Below are positions 1 to 7,877 of a DNA stretch of 64,000 nucleotides, piece after piece; the stretch's first letter is position 1; each line of letters begins with the position of its first letter. This DNA is from Bacillota bacterium. GTDB lineage: Bacteria > Bacillota > Clostridia > DSM-8532. The notes beneath the pieces were generated by a model that saw nothing but the letters and a program-made list of their open reading frames with translations, was not told where the DNA came from and ran no database searches. The stretch lies in assembly GCA_023443745.1 (NCBI GenBank), contig JAEZTB010000066.1:51760-115759 (forward strand). The letters run 5' to 3'. The translations under genes and the position numbers were made by a program.

Positions 1-837
1 GCTAAAGGTATAGTAAATTCCGGATAGATCACCGGGAATACGGATAGCCCATACGCCTTTTTCTTCACGTTTCATTTCAAATACCTCACGGAGGCTTGGG
101 CCTGAGCCTGTGTCATAGAGGTTAAGAAACATGGTTGAGGCTGTAGGAGCCCATACCTTGAAGGTTGTGGCATCGTGAGTCCAGGAAGCGCCCAAATCAT
201 CACCCTCATAGGTAAAAAGCCTTTCAAACTCCGGGGTGTCATAAATCATGCCATAGGCTACTGAACCCATACGGTAGCCCGGTTTGTAAATCATATAAGT
301 GCTCCCCGGCGCCATATCCTCTTCCAGAGAGATAATAAATTCTCTGGAGCCCCGTGTGGGCGTTACGTGACGGATGGGAACGCCGAGGCCGTTCTCAAAA
401 ACACAAAAGGGTTCTTCCTCATGGCTTTTTTTGCATGGAGCCTGAAGACGGATAAAGATTTCCCTGAAATTCTCAAATATAGCCGTCTGGAATCCGGGAG
501 AGATGGAAAGGTCTTCTTCTGAGGTAAATACATCAGATGTATCCTGTACCAGGTAAATATCATCGGAGGCAGTCCGGGCTCTTTCAGACAAAGTGAAGTA
601 CCGGTCGATATAGAGGTCGCGCTCAATCCAGCCTCCCCTTCGGACTATGATGCCAATTTCGTTTCCCTGAAAGGGGGATACATCGATTTCTGCTATTTTG
701 GTCGCTTTATTTATATCTCCGTTCAGATAGCTCTGGTAGTGAAACATATGCGCTGAACCCTCGCGGCCCTTTTCCCAAATCCAGAGATCCCATCCCGTAT
801 AATCCTGGTCATAACGATAGTAATGAATTCTCAGCAT
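1..837 (-). CDS. pulA: Type I pullulanase, N-terminal part (runs off window)
   Basis: Reading the minus strand from an ATG at 837 gives 279 open codons to the window edge, so the gene is truncated by the window and not by mutation. It begins MLRIHYYRYD with GWDLWIWEKG soon after, typical of a starch-binding CBM41-like module. The later stretch YEGDDLGA followed by TTFKVWAPTAS is the E-set (CBM48-like) domain that precedes the GH13 barrel in type I pullulanases. The enzyme hydrolyses alpha-1,6 branches of pullulan and limit dextrins. No signal peptide is visible, so it is probably cytoplasmic and acts on imported branched maltodextrins. A GGGAGG ribosome site precedes the start. It is divergent from the GH13 gene at 1082, with which it shares a 244-bp control region. 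The catalytic barrel lies outside the window, so the call rests on the N-terminal modules. Confidence 0.8.
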   Translation of the reverse strand, partial: MLRIHYYRYDQDYTGWDLWIWEKGREGSAHMFHYQSYLNGDINKATKIAEIDVSPFQGNEIGIIVRRGGWIERDLYIDRYFTLSERARTASDDIYLVQDTSDVFTSEEDLSISPGFQTAIFENFREIFIRLQAPCKKSHEEEPFCVFENGLGVPIRHVTPTRGSREFIISLEEDMAPGSTYMIYKPGYRMGSVAYGMIYDTPEFERLFTYEGDDLGASWTHDATTFKVWAPTASTMFLNLYDTGSGPSLREVFEMKREEKGVWAIRIPGDLSGIYYTFS

Positions 838-975
838 GTTTTCCTCCCGTTAAAACGGACTCGTTCATTATTCTTTTACCCATAAAGCTCTATGATCATA
901 CCAACAGTCTTTTATGCAGCCCATGATACAGCTTAAGTATCATTGACACCTCGGAGGACCCATGATATAGTCTTG

Positions 976-989
976 GTAAAGCGCTTAAC
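976..989. promoter_or_regulatory. LacI-family operator between divergent pullulanase and GH13 genes
   Basis: GTAAAGCGCTTAAC is a near-perfect 14-bp palindrome with a central CG, the shape bound by LacI-family regulators such as MalR and CcpA. It lies between divergent pullulanase and GH13 genes. The LacI-type regulator encoded directly after the GH13 gene is the obvious candidate ligand-dependent repressor, although CcpA could bind the same sequence type. Inferred, not shown. Confidence 0.55.
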
Positions 990-1081
990 TTAATCTGGTT
1001 GCTTCCATTTTATATGCTCAAGTCTATATTGCGCAAGTAAAAACTATGATAAATCATCATTAATCCCAGGGGGTATTTATC

Positions 1082-2839
1082 ATGAATCTAGAAGCTATCC
1101 ATCATGCCACATATTCCGAGTACAGCTTTGCGGTAAATGAGAACGAGGTCGTACTGAGGCTTCGGGCAAAAAAAGGCGACCTTAAGGAATGCACTGTTTT
1201 TGTAGGTGACCGGATGTGTCCTCATAATCCCATTCTGACCTCTAACTATTCTATGCAGGTGGTCGCGAAGGACCGCTTTTTTGACTATTTCGAGGTAGTC
1301 TTTCAGACATCCTATACCCGTATCTGCTATTATTTTGTCATTTCAGACGGCCTTGAAACATTGTATTACTATGATGATGATTTTCATACCACGCTGAATC
1401 ATGATCGACAGATGTATTTTACCTTCCATCACATCCGTCGGGAGGATATCGCCATGGTTCCGGACTGGGCCAAAGAGGCTACCATCTATCAAATCTATCC
1501 CGATAGCTTTGCAACCTCAAAGCGTTTTATTTCGAAGTCAGGTAAAAATGTCAAGATAGACAGGGATATTATGAGCAGCAGCATGAATGGAGGGACTATT
1601 CGGGGGATCACCGAAAACCTTGACTATCTCAAGGACCTGGGAGTTGATTGTATTTACTTGACTCCGGTTTTTACCTCCAACTCCTGGCATAAGTATGATA
1701 CCATTGATTACTATACCATTGATCCCTGCTTTGGTGACAATGCCTCCTTCCGAGAGCTTGTGACAAAAGCGCACGGTATGGACATCCGAGTCATTCTGGA
1801 TGCCGTATTTAACCACTCCGGCCCGGATTTTTTTGCTTTTAAAGATATTCAGAAAAGGGGTAGGGACTCGATTTATACGGACTGGTATTATAACATTGAG
1901 AGCTACCCGGTCAAGGTCGCTAACCCGCCGAACTATGAATGCTTTGCCTATGTGGAGACCATACCCAAGCTCAATACAGGTCATCCGGATGTCATGAAAT
2001 ACTTTATTGATGTGGCGCTTTTTTGGATCAGGGAATTCGATATAGACGGCTGGCGCTTCGACGTAGCCAATGAAGTTAATTTTGAGTTTTGGCGTGAGAT
2101 GAGAAAGGCTATTAAGAAAGTTAAGCCTGAAGCTTTCCTGATAGGTGAAATATGGGATGATGCCAGGCCATGGGTACAGGGCGATCAGTTTGACTCCCTG
2201 ATGAACTATAATTTCAAGTATGCATGTGTTGATTTTTTTGCCAAAAGAAAAATCACCGTTGCCCAATTTGGTGCTAAAATCAACAGGCTTTTAATGCGCT
2301 ATAAAAAAGCCATCCAGCAAAGTGAGATGAACCTTATCGACAGCCATGATGTACCGCGCTTTTTGTCAGAGGCCGACGGGGATTTAAGAAGGCTTAAAAT
2401 AGCAGCACTTTATCAGCTCATGCATGTTGGAGTACCCTCCATTTACTATGGAGATGAGAAAGGGTTTTCAGGGGTTTCCGAGTTGGAATACAGAAGGCCC
2501 ATGATGTGGGAAAATAACGAGACCGCCCATGACATACATCAGTATTACAAGACCCTTATTGCTATCAGGAGAACCCATATAAAGGCTATTCTCGGGGGAT
2601 ATACCACTGTTCTTACCGATGTAGCCAAAGAACTTTATTGTTTTACCCGAGGCGAAGGCCAGGAGGCCTTGTGGATTGCCATTAACAATGGTGAAAGCTC
2701 ATGCCTGGCAGAGCTGGAGGTCGGCGGAGGCAAGACAATTGCAACGGATATTCTGAATGAAAAAACATATGAAATTCAGGCCGGTAAGCTTTGTTTTTCA
2801 CTGGATGCTGTCAGTGGCGCAATCTTAATCTTAAGCTAG
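1082..2839 (+). CDS. GH13 cyclomaltodextrinase / neopullulanase / maltogenic amylase
   Basis: This 585-residue enzyme has the usual length and layout of the GH13_20 group: an N-terminal CBM34-like beta domain (about residues 1-120), a TIM barrel and a C-terminal beta domain. All conserved regions are visible: DAVFNH near residue 239, GWRFDVANE with nucleophile D327, GEIWDD with acid/base E356, and DSHDVPRF with D423. The IPKLN motif before region II fits neopullulanase-like enzymes. It cleaves cyclodextrins, pullulan or maltodextrins to maltose and glucose. It has no signal peptide, so it acts inside the cell on imported oligosaccharides. AGGGGG at 1068-1073 precedes the ATG. The regulator gene follows after 11 bp, suggesting one transcript. 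Which of the three activities dominates cannot be decided from sequence. Confidence 0.9.
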   Translation: MNLEAIHHATYSEYSFAVNENEVVLRLRAKKGDLKECTVFVGDRMCPHNPILTSNYSMQVVAKDRFFDYFEVVFQTSYTRICYYFVISDGLETLYYYDDDFHTTLNHDRQMYFTFHHIRREDIAMVPDWAKEATIYQIYPDSFATSKRFISKSGKNVKIDRDIMSSSMNGGTIRGITENLDYLKDLGVDCIYLTPVFTSNSWHKYDTIDYYTIDPCFGDNASFRELVTKAHGMDIRVILDAVFNHSGPDFFAFKDIQKRGRDSIYTDWYYNIESYPVKVANPPNYECFAYVETIPKLNTGHPDVMKYFIDVALFWIREFDIDGWRFDVANEVNFEFWREMRKAIKKVKPEAFLIGEIWDDARPWVQGDQFDSLMNYNFKYACVDFFAKRKITVAQFGAKINRLLMRYKKAIQQSEMNLIDSHDVPRFLSEADGDLRRLKIAALYQLMHVGVPSIYYGDEKGFSGVSELEYRRPMMWENNETAHDIHQYYKTLIAIRRTHIKAILGGYTTVLTDVAKELYCFTRGEGQEALWIAINNGESSCLAELEVGGGKTIATDILNEKTYEIQAGKLCFSLDAVSGAILILS

Positions 2840-2850
2840 TGGGGGAGCAT

Positions 2851-3885
2851 ATGGAAGCAAAGGTTTCAGCAAAGGATGTAGCCCGATATGTGGGAGTTTC
2901 GGAGGCTACTGTTTCTAATGTTATCAATAATATTAACAAAGTATCGGATGAAACACGCAAAAGGGTTTTAAAAGCCATTGAAGTACTCCATTACCAGCCG
3001 GATTATACGGCCAGAAGCCTGGCAAGGCGAAAAAGTAATCTCTTGGGTATCATGTTTCCCATTACCCAGGATGAAGATGATAAAAGCCTGCTTTTAAAGG
3101 ATAACCCCTTTTATGCGGAATTTTTGAGCGGAATAGAGTATGAGGCGGAACGCCTGGACTATGATGTGCTCATAACAGGTATTCGGCCTGAACAAAGCCT
3201 TAAGGATTGGGTCTCAAAGCGGAATATAGACGGGGTCATTTTTCTGGGTATAACCCCTGAAATCTTCCTGAAAGAGCTTGAGAGCTTCCAGGTGCCTGTT
3301 GTGCTTTTGGACACGCCTGAGATAGATGGGTGGTATCACACCATCGGCAATGATGAAAAATTGGCGGGTGCTATGGCTTGTCAGCATTTAACCAATTTAG
3401 GCCATACCCGGATCGCTTTGGCCAGCGGTCCCATTGATACAAGCCCTGTTAATTATAACCGGTATATAGGCTATTGTGAAGCTCTGGAAAAATCACGGAT
3501 ACCGCTAGACATGTCATTGGTGTTTGAGGACAGTGTCTCTTTTGATGGGGGCTGTCGTATTGGAGAGCGTATTTTTAAAAGTGTAAAAAATATAACAGCT
3601 GTTTTTTGTGTGGCCGACATTATGGCTTTTGGTGTCATAAAGGCATTAAGAGAGCATGGGATCAAAGTGCCTGAGGACATTTCAATTATAGGATTCGACA
3701 ATCTCAAGATATGCGACTACCTCGTTCCGGGACTTACCACCATTGATCAGGGAATATTTCAAAAAGGTGTTCTGGCTGCAAATGTGCTCATTAGTGATAT
3801 AGAGGGAAAATTAAATGAAAGTAAACGCACTGTAATCCCGGTTAAAATGGTAGAAAGAGAGTCCGCAGCTCCATGTAAAAGCTAG
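2851..3885 (+). CDS. LacI-family transcriptional regulator (maltodextrin locus)
   Basis: The 344-residue protein starts MEAKVSAKDVARYVGVSEAT: a LacI-type helix-turn-helix in residues 4-25 (TVSNVINN is the recognition-helix region), followed by the hinge helix and a periplasmic-binding-protein-like effector domain to the end. I chose the ATG at 2851 because GGGGGAG sits 5-10 bases upstream; an upstream in-frame ATG at 2791 would add 20 residues lying inside the GH13 gene and lacks a ribosome site. It lies between a GH13 enzyme and a sugar-binding lipoprotein, so it probably senses maltose or a maltodextrin and represses this locus through the palindrome at 976-989. The effector identity is an inference from context. 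Confidence 0.88.
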   Translation: MEAKVSAKDVARYVGVSEATVSNVINNINKVSDETRKRVLKAIEVLHYQPDYTARSLARRKSNLLGIMFPITQDEDDKSLLLKDNPFYAEFLSGIEYEAERLDYDVLITGIRPEQSLKDWVSKRNIDGVIFLGITPEIFLKELESFQVPVVLLDTPEIDGWYHTIGNDEKLAGAMACQHLTNLGHTRIALASGPIDTSPVNYNRYIGYCEALEKSRIPLDMSLVFEDSVSFDGGCRIGERIFKSVKNITAVFCVADIMAFGVIKALREHGIKVPEDISIIGFDNLKICDYLVPGLTTIDQGIFQKGVLAANVLISDIEGKLNESKRTVIPVKMVERESAAPCKS

Positions 3886-3910
3886 TTCTGTACATGGATT
3901 TTTCGTCTTT
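3870..3910 (+). terminator. Intrinsic terminator after LacI-type regulator
   Basis: TCCATGTA at 3870-3877 pairs with TACATGGA at 3891-3898 and is followed by TTTTTCGTCTTTT. The left arm overlaps the last codons of the regulator gene. It separates the GH13-regulator unit from the binding-protein gene. Confidence 0.65.
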
Positions 3911-3989
3911 TGGATATGCTATTGCAGTGCAACGCAAAGCAACGGGTAACGTAATCATACCATATTCCGCATGAAAGGACGAAAAAGCC

Positions 3990-5306
3990 ATGAGAAGCAT
4001 GAGAAAATTAGCTCTCTTTTTGGTTATTATAAGCCTCGCAACAGGCTGCTCTTTTGCACCTTATGAAGAATCTGCTACTCCCAGGCCCACTGAAACCCAG
4101 GAGACCAATATCCCAAAATCTGTTGTTGTAGGTGTTTTTCAGTATAAGGCAGAATACAAGAAAGCCTTTGAGGAGGCTGTAAAAAAGTTTTCAGAGGAAT
4201 ACAGAACTGTTGCACTTAATATTGAAACAGTGGGCGAAGGACAGGATTACGGTGCGGCTTTACGGACTAAATTCAATTCAGGCGAAGAACCAACACTTTT
4301 TAATATCAGCAGCCCTCAGGATTTCGCCGATTGGAAGCCTAAGCTTTTAGATGTATCGGATGCAGAAGCCACTAAAAATGCAATAAAGATTTTCTTAGAG
4401 CCTGTTACGCTTGAGGGAAAGGTTTATGGCCTGCCATACTATATAGAGGGCTATGGGCTCATTTACAACAAAGAAATTTTTAAAAAAGCCCAAATTGAGC
4501 CTACCAGCATTACTTCCTTCAGCGCGCTTGAAGATACTGTTAAAAAACTTGACAAGCAAAAAAAGGAACTTGGTATAGACGCAGTTTTTGCTTTTCCAGC
4601 CAAGGAGACCGTATTAACGGGACTCCATCTTTCCAACCTATTCATATCACCGGAGTTTGAGGGTGATGTGAATAAAACGTTTAAATCCAAAACAATAGCA
4701 TTCAAGTATTCAGATGCTTTTAAAAAGATGGTGGATCTTCAAAATAAATACTCGGTTCAGCCCACTGCAGACATGGACTACGACACACAGGTCAAGAAGC
4801 TGTTTGGGACTGGTAAGGTTGCCATGATTCATCAGGGGAATTGGGTATATACCGACATCGAGAATGTCGATAAGGACTTGGCAAAAAAGAATATAGGTAT
4901 GCTGCCCTATCCGGTTGCCGAGTATAAAGAAGATGCCAGCCCCGTTGGTGTTCCCTTGTATTGGGTAATCAACAATTCCAAGCCACAAGAGGTTCAAAAG
5001 GCCGCCATGGACTTTATTAATTGGCTGTATCTTTCAGAGGCGGGCAAAAAGATAGTAGCCGAGAAATTCAAGTTTATTCCAGCCTATATGGGCTATGCTG
5101 CTGACGCAATCACAGACCCACTTGGAAAGGATATCCTGAGTCAGATCAGCGGAGAAAGAACGATTAATTGGGTATTTCAGGGCTATCCGCCCAATTGGGG
5201 CATAAAAAAACTGGGCGCGGATATCCAACTTTATGTGCAAGGCCAGCTTTCCTGGGAAGAGCTCATTAAAAATGCAAAAGCCTCCTGGACTGAAGCGAGA
5301 AAATGA
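3990..5306 (+). CDS. ABC transporter sugar-binding lipoprotein (family 1)
   Basis: This 438-residue protein begins with a lipoprotein signal peptide: basic start, hydrophobic core and lipobox LATGC, giving a lipidated Cys near residue 20. After a Thr/Pro-rich linker (TPRPTETQET) comes a MalE-like extracellular solute-binding fold, with VYGLPYYIEGYGLIYNKEIF a characteristic stretch. It would capture an oligosaccharide outside the membrane and hand it to MalFG-type permeases. Neither permease nor ATPase genes are adjacent, so its partners must be encoded elsewhere or beyond this window. Context (pullulanase, GH13, LacI) points to maltodextrin as ligand. AAAGGA ten bases upstream supports the ATG at 3990; an in-frame ATG three codons later is also possible. 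A terminator precedes it, so it has its own promoter, not identified. Confidence 0.85.
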   Translation: MRSMRKLALFLVIISLATGCSFAPYEESATPRPTETQETNIPKSVVVGVFQYKAEYKKAFEEAVKKFSEEYRTVALNIETVGEGQDYGAALRTKFNSGEEPTLFNISSPQDFADWKPKLLDVSDAEATKNAIKIFLEPVTLEGKVYGLPYYIEGYGLIYNKEIFKKAQIEPTSITSFSALEDTVKKLDKQKKELGIDAVFAFPAKETVLTGLHLSNLFISPEFEGDVNKTFKSKTIAFKYSDAFKKMVDLQNKYSVQPTADMDYDTQVKKLFGTGKVAMIHQGNWVYTDIENVDKDLAKKNIGMLPYPVAEYKEDASPVGVPLYWVINNSKPQEVQKAAMDFINWLYLSEAGKKIVAEKFKFIPAYMGYAADAITDPLGKDILSQISGERTINWVFQGYPPNWGIKKLGADIQLYVQGQLSWEELIKNAKASWTEARK

Positions 5307-5336
5307 ATCCTCGGGAGCTTCGCTTCCGCAAAACAA

Positions 5337-5373
5337 GAGGACGGTTCTTTGTTTGAAACAATGAACCGTCCTC
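5337..5373. terminator. Convergent hairpin between binding-protein gene and pckG
   Basis: GAGGACGGTTC at 5337-5347 pairs perfectly with GAACCGTCCTC at 5363-5373. It lies between two converging genes. On the minus strand the stem is followed by a T-rich stretch, so it best terminates pckG, and may serve both directions. Confidence 0.6.
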
Positions 5374-5400
5374 ATATCATCTGTCTTAAGTCTTGATCTT

Positions 5401-7185
5401 TTAAGCTTGTAATCTCTTTTCAAGAGCAGCAAGTTGATTCTCCAATTCCTTGGGAAGACGTGATCCATAGGTCTTGTAGTGTTCCTTAATGGACTCTACT
5501 TCTTTTACCCACTCGTCCTTCTTAACCTTGAGGAGTTCAACCATATCAGCCTCGCTCACATCAAGACCGGTTGTATCAATAGCATTAGCGGTAGGCATAT
5601 AACCAATCTCGGTCTTAACTGCTTCGCCCTTACCGGATACTCTCTCGAAGATCCATTTAAGAACGCGGCTGTTTTCGCCGTAACCGGGCCAGAGCCATTT
5701 ACCGTTTTCATCCTTACGGAACCAGTTAACATAGAAGATCTTAGGAAGCTTATCAGCATCGGTCTTTGTTCCGATATCCAGCCAGTGCTGCAGATAATCG
5801 TTTACATTGTAACCAATGAAAGGCAGCATAGCGAAAGGATCGCGGCGAACCTGACCGATCTTGTCGGAAATAGCGGCAGCAGTGAGCTCAGAACCCATAA
5901 TGGAGCCTAAGAATACGCCGTGGTTCCAGTCAAAGCTCTCGTGAACCAAAGGAATGGTGCTGGGGCGACGTCCGCCAATGAGGATAGCGGAGATGGGTAC
6001 GCCTGCAGGATCTTCCCATTCAGCAGCAATAGCGGGGCATTGGCTTGCAGGTGCTGTGAAACGGGCATTGGCATGAGCAGCAAGCTCCTTGGAATCAGGA
6101 GTCCAGTCGTTGCCCTTCCAGTCAATGAGGTGACCAGGAGCTTTATATCCAATACCTTCCCACCAAATATCTCCATCATCAGTTAAACCAACGTTGGTGA
6201 AGATGGTGTTCTTTTCGATACTGTGCATTGCATTGGGGTTAGAATCCATGGATGTACCAGGAGCCACACCAAAGAAGCCAGCCTCAGGGTTGATGGCATA
6301 GAGACGTCCATCGGCACCGTACTTCATCCATGCGATGTCATCACCGATGGTTTCAACCTTCCATCCGGGGATGGTAGGAACGAGCATAGCCAGGTTGGTC
6401 TTACCGCAAGCGCTGGGGAATGCAGCAGCAACATATTTGACTTCGCCTTCGGGACTTGTAAGCTTTAAGATGAGCATATGCTCAGCCAGCCAACCTTCAT
6501 CACGAGCCAGAACGGAGGCGATACGAAGTGCAAAGCACTTCTTGCCCAGAAGAGCATTTCCGCCGTAACCGGAACCGTAGGACCAAATGGTTCTTTCCTC
6601 GGGGAAGTGGCTGATGTACTTTTGCTCAATGGGTGCGCATGGCCATGAGGAATCTTCCTGTCCTTCTGCTAAAGGAGCACCTATAGAGTGCAGGCAAGGT
6701 ACAAACTCACCATCGCCTAATACATCGAGAACCTTCTTGCCCATACGGGTCATGATGCGCATATTAACGACAACATAAGGGCTGTCGGATAATTCCACAC
6801 CGATTTTGGATATGGGGGAGCCAATAGGACCCATGGAGAAAGGAATAACATACATAGTACGTCCCTTCATGCAGCCCTTGTATAATTCCTTCATGGTCCC
6901 TTTAAGTTCATTAGGATCAATCCAGTTGTTTGTGGGGCCAGCCTCTTCCTGAGTCTTGGATGCGATGTAGGTACGGTTTTCGACGCGTGCAACGTCGGAA
7001 GGATGGCTGCGGAATAGGTAGCAACCAGGACGCTTTTCAGGATTCAAAGGTGTTGCCATTCCAGCATCAACCATTTCTTTTAATAAACGGTCGTTTTCTT
7101 CTTGTGAACCATCACACCAATAAATTCTGTCGGGCTGGCACAGGTCGGCGACTTCCTTAACCCATGCGTTGAGTTTTTTGTTCAT
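5401..7185 (-). CDS. pckG: Phosphoenolpyruvate carboxykinase (GTP)
   Basis: The 594-residue protein is full length for GTP-dependent PEP carboxykinase. It interconverts oxaloacetate + GTP and PEP + CO2 + GDP in the cytoplasm. Diagnostic features are SACGKTNLAM, the GTP-type P-loop with its reactive cysteine, preceded by YVAAAFP, and the downstream metal and substrate motifs ETIGDDIAWM and NPEAGFFGVAPGTS. This separates it from the ATP-dependent PckA family. In clostridia lacking a robust pyruvate kinase route, this enzyme often feeds PEP into oxaloacetate/malate or runs gluconeogenesis; direction here is not decidable. GGAAGGGAG lies 8-16 bases upstream of the ATG. It is monocistronic, with a convergent terminator at its 3' end. 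Confidence 0.95.
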   Translation of the reverse strand: MNKKLNAWVKEVADLCQPDRIYWCDGSQEENDRLLKEMVDAGMATPLNPEKRPGCYLFRSHPSDVARVENRTYIASKTQEEAGPTNNWIDPNELKGTMKELYKGCMKGRTMYVIPFSMGPIGSPISKIGVELSDSPYVVVNMRIMTRMGKKVLDVLGDGEFVPCLHSIGAPLAEGQEDSSWPCAPIEQKYISHFPEERTIWSYGSGYGGNALLGKKCFALRIASVLARDEGWLAEHMLILKLTSPEGEVKYVAAAFPSACGKTNLAMLVPTIPGWKVETIGDDIAWMKYGADGRLYAINPEAGFFGVAPGTSMDSNPNAMHSIEKNTIFTNVGLTDDGDIWWEGIGYKAPGHLIDWKGNDWTPDSKELAAHANARFTAPASQCPAIAAEWEDPAGVPISAILIGGRRPSTIPLVHESFDWNHGVFLGSIMGSELTAAAISDKIGQVRRDPFAMLPFIGYNVNDYLQHWLDIGTKTDADKLPKIFYVNWFRKDENGKWLWPGYGENSRVLKWIFERVSGKGEAVKTEIGYMPTANAIDTTGLDVSEADMVELLKVKKDEWVKEVESIKEHYKTYGSRLPKELENQLAALEKRLQA

Positions 7186-7296
7186 GAATAATTCTCCCTT
7201 CCATTACTACTGTTTGTTCGAGATATTTAAATACTAATGACAACTAACTTACTTGGGCCATTGTCTAATTTTCCAAAGACTAACCCAATTATACCT

Positions 7297-7325
7297 ATTA
7301 TAACTGATAGAAGTCTAATTTGAAA
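7297..7325 (-). promoter_or_regulatory. Candidate sigma-A promoter of pckG
   Basis: On the minus strand TTTCAA (7325-7320) and TATAAT (7302-7297) are 17 bases apart. Transcription would start about 105 bases before the pckG ATG, leaving an AT-rich leader in which I see no clear regulatory fold. Confidence 0.5.
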
Positions 7326-7614
7326 GAGAGTTTGTGAAAAGTTTCATAATCTTAGCTAAAAATGTTTTGATTTTAGTACATTGGAAGTACCTAAAAACTA
7401 ATCGGTGACTTAAACTGCCAATTTTAATCGGATAATGAAAATGTTTTTATATCCATACAAAATTGGCGTGCAGGATGAGATTGGCAGATTATTCAAAATT
7501 ATGGCCGAGCTGAAATAAACCTAAATGAATTAGCCAATTAAAGCATTATTTGATAGATGTTTATCCTGTGTGATTTTGCATATCCTAAAAATGAAAACAT
7601 ACCCGTGATATAAA
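7326..7614. other. AT-rich intergenic region, nothing recognised
   Basis: Between the pckG promoter and the small gene at 7628 this stretch is AT-rich with stops in all frames. It presumably holds the promoter of the small gene. I see no repeat, riboswitch or gene remnant in it. Confidence 0.4.
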
Positions 7615-7627
7615 AGGAGGATAAAAA

Positions 7628-7756
7628 ATGTCGGAAAAAAAACGCAAATATAATGAAAACCGCTTCCCGGATACTGACCCACCCAAGGACAATCGTGGGA
7701 CACCTGTTCCAGGAACAGGGCACGATACTAAAAAGCTAAAGCAAAAAGGCGAATAA
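7628..7756 (+). CDS. Small hydrophilic protein, 42 residues
   Basis: A perfect AGGAGG at 7615-7620 stands seven bases before an ATG opening a 42-codon frame (MSEKKRKYNE at the N-terminus, ending KQKGE). The protein is very charged, with a Lys-rich start and end and a Pro/Gly-rich middle (PDTDPPKDN, TPVPGTG); it has no membrane segment or cysteine and is likely disordered. I do not recognise a family. The quality of the ribosome site argues that it is translated. It lies between pckG (divergent) and the helicase gene (same strand, 121 bp downstream); a hairpin at 7825-7839 separates it from the latter. It could be a small nucleic-acid-binding or spore/stress protein, but nothing in the sequence proves this. 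Confidence 0.6.
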   Translation: MSEKKRKYNENRFPDTDPPKDNRGTPVPGTGHDTKKLKQKGE

Positions 7757-7824
7757 GTGAAACATTTGAGTGCCGGGTTGATGATCTGTCCCAAAAGAAC
7801 TACAATTGTGATGTAAGCGCATCT

Positions 7825-7839
7825 GTGCGTTTCACGCAC
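7825..7839. repeat. Short hairpin, also present at 51577-51591
   Basis: GTGCGTTTCACGCAC is the reverse complement of GTGCGTGAAACGCAC at 51577-51591. It folds into a six-base-pair stem with a three-base loop, followed here by GTTTTA. It may terminate the small gene at 7628. Confidence 0.5.
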
Positions 7840-7877
7840 GTTTTACACACTCTATTGTATGGGTTGGGATAGGTTTA

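Noticed and set aside
1538..2266. 242-codon antisense frame within the GH13 gene
   Set aside because: Shadow of a well-conserved enzyme frame; no ribosome site or protein family.
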